Assembly: GCF_009852415.1 (NCBI RefSeq)
Contig: NZ_WOXS01000002.1
Location: 372,001 to 436,000 of the forward strand
Length of the DNA stretch: 64,000 nucleotides
Source: Streptomyces sp. Tu 3180
GTDB taxonomy: Bacteria; Actinomycetota; Actinomycetes; Streptomycetales; Streptomycetaceae
Direction: 5' to 3'
Part shown: in pieces, positions 25,731-34,511 of the stretch
Layout: the number at the start of each line of letters is the position of its first letter
Position numbering within the stretch: the first letter of the stretch is position 1
Program-made: the position numbers and the translations under genes
Notes under the pieces: generated by a model
What the model was told of the DNA's origin: nothing
Databases searched by the model: none
What the model saw: the letters and a program-made list of their open reading frames with translations, nothing else

Positions 25731-26831
25731 ATGTCAGGAGAGCGGCCCCGCCCGTCGGCGTCCCCGACGATCTCCGAGGTGGCCGCGGAGGCCGGTGTCG
25801 GCCGGGCGACCGCCGCCCGCACGCTCGGCGGATACGGATACGTCAGCCCGGAGCTGAAGGAGCGGGTGCTCGCCGCGGCCGAGAAGCTCGGCTATCGCGC
25901 GAACGCGCTGGCCCGCAGCATGTCGACAGGGGTGACCCACACCCTCGGGGTCATCGTCGCGGACATCGGCAACCCGTTCTTCGCGGGTGTCGTACGCGGC
26001 ATCTGCGACACCTCCCGCGCCCGCGGATTCGACACGCTGGTCGTCAGTACGTACGAGAGGCTCGACGAGGAGGTGGCGGCGGCCAACGTCCTCATCGACA
26101 AGCGCGTCGACGGCATGATCGTCGCGTCGGCGGCGGTCGACCGCTCCTCGGTGGGCCACATCCGCACGGCCCTCGACCGCGGAATCCCGGTGGTCCTCGT
26201 CGACCGCGCGGTGCCCTCGCTCGATCTGGACGCCGTCGTCATCGACAACCGGGACGCGGCGCGCGAGGCGGTGGAGAAGCTCATCGCGGCCGGTCACCGG
26301 CGTATCGGATTCGTCTGGGGCCCACCGGTGGACAAGGCTCCCGCGACCCGCCGGGAACTGATCGCCGCCGCGTCCCGCAATCTGTGGACCGACGGGGAGC
26401 GCCTGCGCGGATACCTCGACGCGCTCGACGACGCGGGCATCCCCTTCGACCCCGAACTGGTGATGGTCGGGCCGAAGGTGGAGGAGCGGGCGGCCCGGGA
26501 GGTCGCCCGGATGCTCGACCTCCCCGACCGCGTCACCGCGCTGTTCTGCACCGAGACCGACGGCGTCACCGGTGCACTGCGGGCCATCCGCGCGCGGGAG
26601 TTGTCGTGCCCCGGTGATGTGTCCCTGATCGGGTTCGACGACAGCGCCTGGGCCGCGGTCATGGTGCCACCGCTGACCATGATCGAGCAGCCGGTGCACC
26701 GGCTCGGGTCCACGGCCGCCGAGGTGCTGCTCGACGTCCTCGCGGGAGCCGAGCCCCGCCGGGAGATGCACACCCTGCGCACCCGTCTTGTGGACCGTTC
26801 GTCGGTGGCGGCGCCGCCCGGCCGGGCGTGA
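25731..26831 (+). CDS. LacI-family transcriptional regulator
   Basis: This 366-residue repressor has the LacI helix-turn-helix and hinge (ISEVAAEAGVGRATAARTLG near residue 12, RANALARSMSTG near 55) and a periplasmic-binding-like sensor domain (LGVIVADIGNPFFAGVVRGI, DVSLIGFDDSAWA). ATG 25731 is preferred; an upstream GTG at 25692 adds 13 residues without a better ribosome site. It follows the kinase in the same direction and probably binds the palindromes at 23319 and 23509. The inducer is presumably a fructosamine or its phosphate. Confidence 0.92.
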   Translation: MSGERPRPSASPTISEVAAEAGVGRATAARTLGGYGYVSPELKERVLAAAEKLGYRANALARSMSTGVTHTLGVIVADIGNPFFAGVVRGICDTSRARGFDTLVVSTYERLDEEVAAANVLIDKRVDGMIVASAAVDRSSVGHIRTALDRGIPVVLVDRAVPSLDLDAVVIDNRDAAREAVEKLIAAGHRRIGFVWGPPVDKAPATRRELIAAASRNLWTDGERLRGYLDALDDAGIPFDPELVMVGPKVEERAAREVARMLDLPDRVTALFCTETDGVTGALRAIRARELSCPGDVSLIGFDDSAWAAVMVPPLTMIEQPVHRLGSTAAEVLLDVLAGAEPRREMHTLRTRLVDRSSVAAPPGRA

Positions 26832-26938
26832 GGGCTTGGTAGTCCGGCCGTAGACCGTTATGTGCCCTGGTCCTGGGGCTGTCCGCCACTGGCGGAAACT
26901 CAGGTGGCCCCAGCGCACGATCTGGGTGGGGTCGGGCG

Positions 26939-27064
26939 ATGCCCGAGCTGAAGCGGCTGCATGCCGGCCGCGCCCCGGCGGTCCTGGCCTTCGAGCCGGC
27001 GAACCGCACCTGCTTCGCTGCCTCGATCCCCGACCGCGGCGACGACTTCTTCGACCGGTCATGA
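26939..27064 (+). pseudogene. GNAT acetyltransferase N-terminal remnant
   Basis: The 41-residue ORF contains PAVLAFEPANRTCFAASIPD, very like the N-terminus of GNAT acetyltransferases of the RimJ type, and stops just after RGDDFFDRS where a complete enzyme would continue for more than 100 residues. No continuation is found in other frames. It is most likely a deletion remnant. Confidence 0.4.
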
Positions 27065-27155
27065 ACGCGTCGTCGACCATGACTCATTTACGCACTGTGC
27101 GGACCCGCGGCTCTCACTACCCTGCCCTTGCAGAGTCTTCACAGGGGGAGGAACC

Positions 27156-27665
27156 ATGCAGACCACCGAACGGCGCCGGCGCGTCGGGACGGCGCGGCGC
27201 GCCCTGTCAGCCCTGAGGCGTCCCCTGGTCAGGGGCGCGGCCACCGTCGCCTCCCTCGCCGTCGGGTCGACCGCTCTGGTGGGGTTCGGCTCGCCCGCGT
27301 ACGCGGCCACCGCATGCGGTGCTCAGGTTTCCAAGCAGCTGGTCGCCCACATGGACGGTTACAGCTTCAACGTCAGTCACGTCCAGTACTGTCCGATCTG
27401 GAAATCGAATACGCCTGTGTACAACAAGCCCTACACCACCAGACAAGTCGTGGGCGACCTTGTGTACGCCGGCAGCAGCAACTGGTTCGTCTGCCGTTCG
27501 AGCAGCTACACGGACACCTATTCGGCGTACGGGTACAGCTCGAAGGACTGGGCGATCACCATGGCCGACAACGGCAGATGGGGCTGGGTGCCGGCGGTTT
27601 ACTTCAACGGCTCCGAGAACTATTGGGCCGGTTTGCGTCAGTGCACGACGTACGAGTACCCGTGA
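27156..27665 (+). CDS. Small secreted protein, SH3-like
   Basis: This 169-residue protein has a long, Arg-rich twin-Arg-containing signal region (RRRVGTARRALSALRRPLVR) and a cleavage site near SPAYAA (about residue 50). The mature part has four Cys residues (ACGAQ, QYCPIW, WFVCRSS, LRQCTTYEYP), probably two disulfides, and Trp/Tyr-rich strands (GRWGWVPAVYFNG) as in bacterial SH3-type domains. AGGGGGAGG precedes ATG 27156. Function unknown; monocistronic. Confidence 0.8.
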   Translation: MQTTERRRRVGTARRALSALRRPLVRGAATVASLAVGSTALVGFGSPAYAATACGAQVSKQLVAHMDGYSFNVSHVQYCPIWKSNTPVYNKPYTTRQVVGDLVYAGSSNWFVCRSSSYTDTYSAYGYSSKDWAITMADNGRWGWVPAVYFNGSENYWAGLRQCTTYEYP

Positions 27666-27834
27666 TCGTCACGACGGTGGCGTAGTTCGGCGGCCCGTCT
27701 CGCCGACGCACGATCGTCCACGTGGCGGTCGGCATGCGCAACGCGCCGTCCCCGGCAGCTCCGCCGTGGGGGACGAGGCCCTGCCACACCCGAACGAGTG
27801 GCTGTGACCAGCGCGGTCGGAACACCCTCGGTGA

Positions 27835-28623
27835 TCAGGACATCGGGAGCGGTCGTGTCCGCCGGCCCCGGGGGCTCAACCGGTCGATCTCGGCGAGCAC
27901 GCGGTCCACATGCGGACGGACCTGTGCCTGCAGCGTCTCGCTCCAGCTCTCCTCGGAGTAACGGCAGTTGAGATAGAGCTGCCTGGCGTGCTCGAGCACG
28001 GGGCGGTGTTCGGGAGGGAGCCGGGCGAGGGCCCAGTCGGCGGCGGCGTCCTTCGGCCTGATCCGGCCGGTGCCGAGCGTGGTCCAGATGCGCGCGAAGG
28101 TCAGCAGGACGTTGCGGGTGTCGCCGTCCAGGTCGTCGAGCAGCTCGGGGATACCCGCCACGCTCGCCCGGACCAGGTCGGAGTGCGGGACGGGGCCGAG
28201 GACCTGTGTCGGCCGCGGGCCGGCGAGGGGGCAGTCGCCGGTCAGCGCCATCGTGATCAGCAGGGCCAGATCGGGCATCGGCTCCGGCCGGGGGACCTGC
28301 CCGGCCTCGTACTCGGCGCGCAGCCACTCGCCGTACAGGAAGTCGCAGGTCGGAGGGTACCGCCATGGCTGGACCCCGGACTGGACGACCACGGTGAGCT
28401 CGACCGGGCGGGCCCCCTTCCGGGAGCCGGAGATCTCCAGCAGACCACCGAGGAGCGCCCGTCGTTCCCGCTCGTCCATCGACCTCCGGGAGACGAGCAG
28501 TACGTCCACGTCGCTGGCTGGTCTGAGGCCTCCGAGTACGGAAGACCCGTGAAGGTAGGCGCCGACGAGATCCCCGCCCAGCACACCACCGGCCAGTCCC
28601 GCGATCTCCTGAAGCTGATTCAC
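27835..28623 (-). CDS. Aminoglycoside nucleotidyltransferase, ANT(3'')/AadA-like
   Basis: This 262-residue enzyme matches the AadA family that adenylylates streptomycin/spectinomycin-type drugs. The nucleotidyltransferase motif is GSSVLGGLRPASDVDVLLVS (residues about 26-45, two metal-binding Asp), followed by the third acidic residue in ARPVELTVVV near 72. The C-terminal helical domain (TFARIWTTLGTGRIRPKDAA) is the AadA-type one. GTG 28623 starts eight bases from an IS5 transposase fragment on the other strand. The drug specificity is not readable. Confidence 0.88.
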   Translation of the reverse strand: MNQLQEIAGLAGGVLGGDLVGAYLHGSSVLGGLRPASDVDVLLVSRRSMDERERRALLGGLLEISGSRKGARPVELTVVVQSGVQPWRYPPTCDFLYGEWLRAEYEAGQVPRPEPMPDLALLITMALTGDCPLAGPRPTQVLGPVPHSDLVRASVAGIPELLDDLDGDTRNVLLTFARIWTTLGTGRIRPKDAAADWALARLPPEHRPVLEHARQLYLNCRYSEESWSETLQAQVRPHVDRVLAEIDRLSPRGRRTRPLPMS

Positions 28624-28630
28624 CACGCCA

Positions 28631-28870
28631 GTGTCTCCCGTCGTCCGGTCCGACTGCAGTGCAGTCTCCGACGCCCGCTGGGCCTCGGTCCAACCGGTCT
28701 TCACCGCCTGGCGGGCCAGGCGAACCGGGCCCGGCACGGTGGCCCGGGCGCACGATCTGCGGGAGATCGTCACCGTGGTTCCGTACGTCAACCGCACCGG
28801 CATCCCGTGGGAACACCTGCCGCATGACTTCCCGGAGATCCCGGGCGACGGTCCACCGGGCGGTGGCTGA
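28631..28870 (+). pseudogene. IS5-family transposase N-terminal fragment
   Basis: The 79-residue ORF reads like the start of an IS5-group transposase: SDARWASVQPVFTAWRARRT, then AHDLREIVTVVPYVNRTGIP and WEHLPHDFPE. The similarity ends abruptly at HDFPE, where a full transposase would run on for about 200 residues to the DDE core. It is a truncated, inactive remnant abutting the aminoglycoside-resistance-type gene, suggesting past IS-linked rearrangement. Confidence 0.75.
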
Positions 28871-28963
28871 CAGGACGTCCGCGAGCTGAGGGGTGTTCCG
28901 CACCGACCTGGCGAATCGAAACGGACATGCCGCCACAACGGCACGAACGCCGATCGGGTGCTC

Positions 28964-29800
28964 TCAAGCGGCGTCCAGGTCGGTGTGCAGCAGGTGGTGG
29001 TCCGAGTGCGGGGTGGGCTGCACGCGGTGCCTGAGCGGGACGACGCCCCGCAGGAAAACGTAGTCGAACTTGCTCTGCCAGTCGGTGGTCGGCTTGCAGG
29101 TGCCGGTGGGCGACGGATGGCACTGGGGGTCTGTGTCCGCGGCCAGTGCCCACATCCCGGCGAGTTCGGGGGCGTCCGGCACGGCGTTGAAGTCGCCGAG
29201 GACGATCGCGCGGTCGTGCCGGGCGACGGCTGCGGCGAGCACGCCGACCTGCTCCGCCCGGACCGCCTCTTGACGTCGTTGGGCGAGGTGGGTGTTGAAG
29301 ACCCGGACGGACCGGCCGCCCACGGTGGTGGTGACTGCCATGTACCCACGGTCTTCGGATCCGCCGTCGGGGTACTCCACGCTGACGAGGTCCTTCATCG
29401 GTGCCACCGAGAGAACCGCCTGGCCGTAGGCCCCCGGATTCCACGGCACTCCCCCACAGCGGCTCCAGCTCTGGAGAACCGTCCCGTACTCGACGTGGTA
29501 AACCAGCCCGTGCAGGTTCTCCAGATAGTCCCGGATCCTCTCGACGTCACGCACGCACGCTTCCTGCACGCCGACGACCTGGGGCGCATACGCGGCGATC
29601 TCCGCTGCCCGGTCGGCGTCGCTTTCCTCGCAGGGGTTGCAGAGGTTCCACGTCATGACCCTGTTCGGCACGACGTCCCTGACGGCTTCGACGGGCAGTG
29701 ACCTGGCGAAGGGGGCGCCGCCCGGTGCACTGGGGCCGACGAGCACCGTGCAGGCCACGATCAAGGCGCCTGCGAGCAAACGCGTGCTCCTGCCGAGCAC
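28964..29800 (-). CDS. Secreted endonuclease/exonuclease/phosphatase family protein
   Basis: This 278-residue EEP-fold enzyme has a signal peptide (LLAGALIVACTVLVG) and the fold's catalytic landmarks: RVMTWNLCNPC near residue 50, QVVGVQEACVRDVE near 80 with the metal-binding Glu, VRVFNTHLA near 165, AIVLGDFNAVPD near 195 and the final HSDHHLLHTDL with its Asp-His pair. It hydrolyses phosphodiesters outside the cell; nucleic acid, sphingolipid or inositol phosphate substrates are all possible. GTG 29800 has GGGAGG five bases upstream; ATG 29803 would be too close. Confidence 0.88.
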   Translation of the reverse strand: MLGRSTRLLAGALIVACTVLVGPSAPGGAPFARSLPVEAVRDVVPNRVMTWNLCNPCEESDADRAAEIAAYAPQVVGVQEACVRDVERIRDYLENLHGLVYHVEYGTVLQSWSRCGGVPWNPGAYGQAVLSVAPMKDLVSVEYPDGGSEDRGYMAVTTTVGGRSVRVFNTHLAQRRQEAVRAEQVGVLAAAVARHDRAIVLGDFNAVPDAPELAGMWALAADTDPQCHPSPTGTCKPTTDWQSKFDYVFLRGVVPLRHRVQPTPHSDHHLLHTDLDAA

Positions 29801-29853
29801 CATCGCCTCCCCCAAGTGGATACCGGTGGCATCTGACATTTTCATGTAAGAGG

Positions 29854-30168
29854 TTATGGGATCAGCTGGAGACGCACGTCGTGTCGGCGGTGCTCGGCTG
29901 AGTGGTCGGCGGGGCTGTCGCCGACGCGGTCGCACTCCGCGAGGGTTCCGTCCAGCAGCACGACATCCGGATCGTTCTCCCGCGGGACCTCCAGCAGGTC
30001 CGGGGCGCGGGCGGCCGGCAGGCGGACCACCGCCGTGACGTGGATGCGTACCTGGGCGGTTCCCACCGGGGTGCCGGACCCTGCCGCGATCCGCACGAGT
30101 GTGTCGTGCGTACGCAGGTGCACCGGGGCGATCAACGGGATTTCCGCGCCGACGGGTTGGGACTCCAC
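29854..30168 (-). CDS. Hypothetical small protein
   Basis: This 104-residue ORF from GTG 30168 has balanced composition and beta-strand alternation (QVRIHVTAVVRLPAA, then NDPDVVLLDGTLAECDRVGD), unlike the repetitive Arg/Pro shadows. A weak AAAGAGAG ribosome site precedes it. I do not recognise a family and see no signal or membrane span. It could be non-coding. Confidence 0.4.
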   Translation of the reverse strand: MESQPVGAEIPLIAPVHLRTHDTLVRIAAGSGTPVGTAQVRIHVTAVVRLPAARAPDLLEVPRENDPDVVLLDGTLAECDRVGDSPADHSAEHRRHDVRLQLIP

Positions 30169-30320
30169 TCTCTTTGCGGCCCTCAGCGGCCCGGGAGAAG
30201 TCCCGGGCGTTCACGCCGCGGAGCCAAGGGCTGGCTCCCTGATCCGGGTCTGAGATCATCGTTCGGCCACACGGCAGCGGGCGCACGACCAGGCGCTCCC
30301 AAGTCGAGGAGAAGGTGCCT

Positions 30321-31031
30321 GTGCACAGCGTCATACGACGCGCGTTGATGTTCGTCGTCCTGTCGGCCGTCTCCGCGGCCACCACGGCCTGCGGCCCAGC
30401 AGCCGGATCCACCAGCGAGTCCCGGCCCTCCCCGGCAGGACAACGACCGCTGACCAAGGCGCAACTGGCGGAGGCGCTGCCCGACGGCGGCGAGCTCCCC
30501 GGTTTCACCACGGTGCCTCAGAGCATGGCCCTCCTGGAAGCCGAGGACGTCGTCACGGCGGACCGGCCCTCATGCCGTCCGATCGCCGACATGATGAGCG
30601 TGCGCCCGAAGCACCCGCGCAAGGCAGTGGTCTGGGCGACCATGAAGCCCGACGGCGCGGCCCCCGAGGCGGCACCCGGCAGTGTGACCCTGACCAGCCA
30701 CACCGGCCAGGACGCCGAGACCTGGATGGCGGAGCTCAGGGAAGCCCTGACGGAGTGCCGCGGGTTCACCGCCCGCTCTCAGCGAGGCTGGACCCACCGC
30801 TTCAGCGTACGGCCCCTGGCCGCGGCGAGGACCGGGGACGACTCCGTCACATACCTCCTGACCAATGTCCTCTCCCCCGACGGGAAGGGAAATGTCATGA
30901 CCGTCGTCCGCACCGGGGGCGTCTTCGCCACCTATCTCATGAACGAGGACGCAGAGGTGCCCGTCCCGGTACCGGCCTCCGTCGCGAGCCGGCAGCACAA
31001 GAAACTGCGAGCCGCCGCAGCACGGCGTTGA
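30321..31031 (+). CDS. Lipoprotein of unknown function
   Basis: This 236-residue protein begins with a signal peptide and a loose lipobox (ATTAC, Cys near residue 24), then a Ser/Pro linker. The soluble domain (LAEALPDGGELPGFTTVPQS; CRPIADMMS; TYLLTNVLSPDGKGNVMTVV) resembles actinobacterial sensor-type lipoproteins with a conserved Cys pair. GTG 30321 is chosen because GAGGAG lies nine bases upstream; GTG 30315 would be too near. Function unknown. Confidence 0.75.
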   Translation: MHSVIRRALMFVVLSAVSAATTACGPAAGSTSESRPSPAGQRPLTKAQLAEALPDGGELPGFTTVPQSMALLEAEDVVTADRPSCRPIADMMSVRPKHPRKAVVWATMKPDGAAPEAAPGSVTLTSHTGQDAETWMAELREALTECRGFTARSQRGWTHRFSVRPLAAARTGDDSVTYLLTNVLSPDGKGNVMTVVRTGGVFATYLMNEDAEVPVPVPASVASRQHKKLRAAAARR

Positions 31032-31092
31032 CCCCTCCGGTGGGGTGGGAAGCGATCGCCGTCCATGTCCGCCGGCACCCTTCCCGCGTCGA

Positions 31093-31770
31093 TCAGGCCT
31101 GCCAGGTCCTCCGGGCGCGCACCGTTGCGGCCGCTTCACGCTCGTCGCGTGGCCTGCGGAACGCGAAGGCCGCAGCCACCCCGCCCAGCAGTCCGAAGAG
31201 ATGCCCCTGCCAGCTGATCCCGGCAGTCGTCGGCAGGACGCCCCACAGGAGCGACCCGTAGACCACGGCGACGAGAGCGCCCACGGCGATGTCGCCGGCG
31301 CGGCGATCCACGAAGCCGCGTGCCAGCAGGTAGCCGAAGAGACCGAAGACGACACCGGACGCACCCCCGGTCGTGGAGTGTGCGGGCGCCGTCAGCCACA
31401 CTCCCAGGCCGCCGGCGAGGACGATCACCACGACGACGGCGAGGAACCGGCGCATGCCGGACAGCGCGGCGAGGAAGCCGAGGATCAGCAGCGGCACGCT
31501 GTTCGCGGCGAGGTGGTCGAAGCCGAAGTGCACGAAGGCGGCGGGCACGACGTCCCGCAGTTCGCCCGGTCGACGCGGGCTGACGCCGAAGGTGTCCAGG
31601 GCGTGACCGCTCGCCGTGTCGACGGCCTCGAGCACCCACAGCAGAGTGACCCAGCCGGCCATCAGAAGACAGGCGGTCCTGGCTCGCTCACGGCGCGACC
31701 GGGGCGCGGGTCGAACGACGTCGTGCGATCCGTAGGGGGATTCGGGGCCGTACTGCGATCCGTACCTCAT
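31093..31770 (-). CDS. Rhomboid-family intramembrane serine protease
   Basis: This 225-residue membrane protein has the rhomboid core: HFGFDHLAANSVPLLILG with the conserved His/Asn pair near residue 90, the nucleophile Ser in GGASGVVFGLFGYLLARG near 140, and the catalytic His in SWQGHLFGLLGG near 195. About six membrane spans are predicted. It cleaves membrane proteins within their spans; the target is unknown. ATG 31770 gives a hydrophilic 30-residue N-terminus. Confidence 0.92.
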   Translation of the reverse strand: MRYGSQYGPESPYGSHDVVRPAPRSRRERARTACLLMAGWVTLLWVLEAVDTASGHALDTFGVSPRRPGELRDVVPAAFVHFGFDHLAANSVPLLILGFLAALSGMRRFLAVVVVIVLAGGLGVWLTAPAHSTTGGASGVVFGLFGYLLARGFVDRRAGDIAVGALVAVVYGSLLWGVLPTTAGISWQGHLFGLLGGVAAAFAFRRPRDEREAAATVRARRTWQA

Positions 31771-32038
31771 GAGACTTCCTGGTTCTCCCGGTGTACCGCT
31801 CAACGCCGGGAGGGAGGGCTTGGTTCCCGCTCTGCGGGCAGTCCGGGCGCGGGTGTCGCGCACACGGTGGCCGCCCCCGTCCGCGGCCGACGGTGGCGCC
31901 GTACGCCCTCCGGTCAGTTGCCTCTCCCCCTCTCCCCCTCGCCTCCTCGCATCAGCCGGGCCGGTGAGGCAGGCGCGCCGGCGGTCCGCGGGCTCCCGGG
32001 CGGTTCGTCCCGGACGTGCGGGTGCGCGTTTCGGGGTA

Positions 32039-32059
32039 TATGAATGAAATTCCTTCATA
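32039..32059. promoter_or_regulatory. Inverted repeat upstream of SDR gene
   Basis: TATGAA and TTCATA flank a 9-base spacer in a locally AT-rich spot, 14 bases upstream of the SDR start. It is a plausible operator or part of the promoter. The rest of 31771-32073 shows no gene. Confidence 0.4.
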
Positions 32060-32073
32060 GGCGTGGATGAGGG

Positions 32074-33024
32074 ATGTGGACGCAGATGCGCGAGCTCTCC
32101 GGTGCCGTCGGGGGCCGCCGCCCGGCTGCCGGCACACCGCTGCGCGGACGGGTCGCCGTCGTGACCGGCGCCGCGCGCGGAATCGGGGAAGCCCTGTCCC
32201 AGCGCCTGTCCGATGCCGGCATGCTCGTCGCGCTGCTCGGCCGTGAGGAGGAGACCCTGTGCCGGGCGGCCGAGTCACTGCCGAACCGGAGCTTCTGCGT
32301 CGAAGCCGACGTCACCGACCGAACCGCTCTCGAGAGCGCCGCCCGGCGGGTGGAGAGCGAGCTGGGCCCGGCGAGTGTGGTGGTGGCCAATGCCGGCATC
32401 GCGGCCGGGGGCCCGTTCGGCAGCACCCCGGCCGACCTGTGGCAGCGGGTCGTCGACGTCAATCTCGTCGGATCCGCCAATACCGCCAGGGCCTTCCTTC
32501 CGCAGCTCACCCGCACCCGTGGCTATTTCCTCCAGATCGCCTCCACGGCCGCCTTCGGCTCCGCCCCCATGATGAGCGCCTACTGCGCCTCCAAAGCCGG
32601 CGCCGAATCCTTCGCCCAGGCACTGCGTGGCGAGGTCGAACCCGACGGGGTCGCCGTCGGCGTCGCCTACCTCCACTGGACGGGCACCGACATGGTCGCC
32701 GGCATCGACGACCATCCCGTCCTGCAGGCCCTGCGGCGGAACCAGCCCCGCTTCGCGCGGCGGGTCCACAGCCCCGCCCAGGTCGCCGACTGGCTCACCA
32801 CCGGCATCACCCGCCGCTCCCACCACGTCTACGCACCTCCTTGGCTCCGCTGGTGCCAGCCCCTGCGGCCGCTCTTCCCCCTGGTCGTCGCCCGAGTCGC
32901 CCGGCGCGAGCTGAGGACCCACCCCCGCAGCGAGCTGTCGGCCCAGGTGGGCGTCCTGGGCGCCGGCGGTCGCGCCGACTGGGACTCCCACCTGTCCGCC
33001 GGCCGCCCCTCCGGCAGCCGGTAG
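32074..33024 (+). CDS. Short-chain dehydrogenase/reductase
   Basis: This 316-residue SDR has the nucleotide motif TGAARGIG near residue 31, NAG in VVVANAGIAAGG near 102, Ser in IASTAAFGSAPM and the catalytic YCASK near 170. The C-terminal 90 residues (PPWLRWCQPLRPLFPLVVAR) form the basic/hydrophobic tail seen in membrane-associated SDRs acting on lipids. ATG 32086 is a possible alternative start. Substrate unknown; monocistronic. Confidence 0.9.
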   Translation: MWTQMRELSGAVGGRRPAAGTPLRGRVAVVTGAARGIGEALSQRLSDAGMLVALLGREEETLCRAAESLPNRSFCVEADVTDRTALESAARRVESELGPASVVVANAGIAAGGPFGSTPADLWQRVVDVNLVGSANTARAFLPQLTRTRGYFLQIASTAAFGSAPMMSAYCASKAGAESFAQALRGEVEPDGVAVGVAYLHWTGTDMVAGIDDHPVLQALRRNQPRFARRVHSPAQVADWLTTGITRRSHHVYAPPWLRWCQPLRPLFPLVVARVARRELRTHPRSELSAQVGVLGAGGRADWDSHLSAGRPSGSR

Positions 33025-33181
33025 GCCGCGCGAGTGCCCAGGGCGTCCCGCACGGCTCGCCCGGCAGCCACGGCCGTCGATCCGGTGCGGCCGTCCGGCG
33101 AGGCGGCGGCGGCTCCTCGCCGTGCATCCGGCCGGACCGCGGCCGGCCGCCGCCTGCCGGTGGCGCCGCCGGGTCCGGCGC

Positions 33182-34276
33182 TCACTGGTCCCCGGCGAGG
33201 CGTCGCTGTTCGAGGTAGATGCCGGTGAAGACCGCGACCTTGGCGCGCAGGACCCAGGGGTCGAAGGGTTTGCTGATGTAGTCGACCGCGCCGGCGGCGT
33301 AGCCGCGGGCGGAGTGTTCGGGATCGGCGCCCATGGCGGTGAGGAAGATGATGGGGACGTCGTGGGTGCGGGGACGCCGTTTGATGTGGGCAGCGGTCTC
33401 GTAGCCGTCCATGTCGGGCATCTGGACGTCCATGATGATCACGGCGAAGTCGTCGTGGTCGAGGAGCGCCTTGAGGGCTTCGCGTCCGGAGGACACGGCG
33501 ACCAGTTCCTGGTCGAGGGTGGACAGGACCGCGGTCATGGCCAGCAGGTTGTCCGGCTGATCGTCGACGATGAGGACCTTGGGCATGGCCCGCGGGACCA
33601 CCGGTGCCACAGCGGCGACGGTCTGGACCTGTTCCACCGCCTCCAGCTGTCGCTCCAGCAGGGTGCACCGTTGTTCGGCTTCGTCGCGCTGTTTCTGCGC
33701 CTCGTGGAGCTGGACGGACAGGCGGGTGACTTCGTCCTGAAGCCGGTCGCGTTCGTGCAGCAGGTCGGTGACGCCGGGGTTGGCGGCGGCCAGGCGTTCG
33801 GCTCGTTCGCGCTCCGCGCTCCACTCCGCCTCCAGCTGGTTCAGGCGCACTTCCAGGTCGGCGATGCGGTGCTTGCGGTCCAGCAGCGCGTCGCCCAGCG
33901 CGTCGCCGCGGGCGGTGGAGCGGCGGGACACCCGGTCGGCTTCGGCGAGCTGCTGCTCGAGCACTTCGACCGCGTGGCGGGGTGAGGCGCTGGTTTCGAC
34001 GGCCGCCCGGTGCAGGCGGCGCACCAGCTCGATGGCGTCCGGGGTGGCGGCCGTGCCCCGGTGTTCGGCGACGTCGGTGAACAGGTCCATCACCACTTCC
34101 CACGGCGGGATGCGACTGCCGCTGAGGTAACGGGAGAAGGTGCCGGCGTCGCGCACGCGGCGGGCCGCGTAGCGGCGAACCGAGACCTGCAGGCCCTCGA
34201 ACAGCTCTCGCAGCGCCATGGCCAGCGCCCGCGATTCCGGTGTCAGGTCCTGGGCGAGAGGACGCAGCTCACCCAT
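33182..34276 (-). CDS. HTH-coiled coil-REC fusion regulator
   Basis: This 364-residue protein joins an N-terminal XRE-like helix-turn-helix (residues about 17-65: VSVRRYAARRVRDAGTFSRY, LSGSRIPPWEVV), a long coiled coil (about 105-225, DRKHRIADLEVRLNQLEAEW), and a C-terminal receiver domain. In the receiver, VLIVDDQPDN holds the acidic pocket, IIMDVQMPDMDG the phosphorylated Asp, and FLTAMG and YISKPFDP the Thr and Lys. It looks like a two-component output protein, but no kinase is adjacent. It overlaps the small membrane protein gene by eight bases. Confidence 0.9.
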   Translation of the reverse strand: MGELRPLAQDLTPESRALAMALRELFEGLQVSVRRYAARRVRDAGTFSRYLSGSRIPPWEVVMDLFTDVAEHRGTAATPDAIELVRRLHRAAVETSASPRHAVEVLEQQLAEADRVSRRSTARGDALGDALLDRKHRIADLEVRLNQLEAEWSAERERAERLAAANPGVTDLLHERDRLQDEVTRLSVQLHEAQKQRDEAEQRCTLLERQLEAVEQVQTVAAVAPVVPRAMPKVLIVDDQPDNLLAMTAVLSTLDQELVAVSSGREALKALLDHDDFAVIIMDVQMPDMDGYETAAHIKRRPRTHDVPIIFLTAMGADPEHSARGYAAGAVDYISKPFDPWVLRAKVAVFTGIYLEQRRLAGDQ

Positions 34277-34511
34277 GGGTGTTCCCGCCCTTCGCCCCGG
34301 CCTCGCGCACGGCCGGCCTGCGGTGGCCGGCGTCCGGGGCGATCGCCTGGTTGAACACCGGCAAGGCCCCGCCCGCGGCGGTGAGCCCGGTGAGCACGCC
34401 GGCCGCTGTCCCGTTACCGGCCAGCACCGACAACAGGCCGGCACCGACACCGGCCAACGCCGCCAGTAACAGCACCAGCGCCGCCCTCACCGACACAAGC
34501 GAACGGTCCAT
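34269..34511 (-). CDS. Small membrane protein
   Basis: This 80-residue protein has two hydrophobic segments (AALVLLLAALAGVGAGLLSV near residue 10 and AAGVLTGLTAAGGALPVF near 36) and a charged tail. It precedes and overlaps the HTH-REC gene by eight bases, so the two are co-translated. It may anchor or tune that regulator at the membrane; this is inferred from context only. Confidence 0.75.
   Translation of the reverse strand: MDRSLVSVRAALVLLLAALAGVGAGLLSVLAGNGTAAGVLTGLTAAGGALPVFNQAIAPDAGHRRPAVREAGAKGGNTHG

Noticed and set aside
29902..30348. Plus-strand frame opposite the 104-residue hypothetical gene
   Set aside because: Gly/Arg-rich with no domain; the opposite strand is the better, though weak, candidate.
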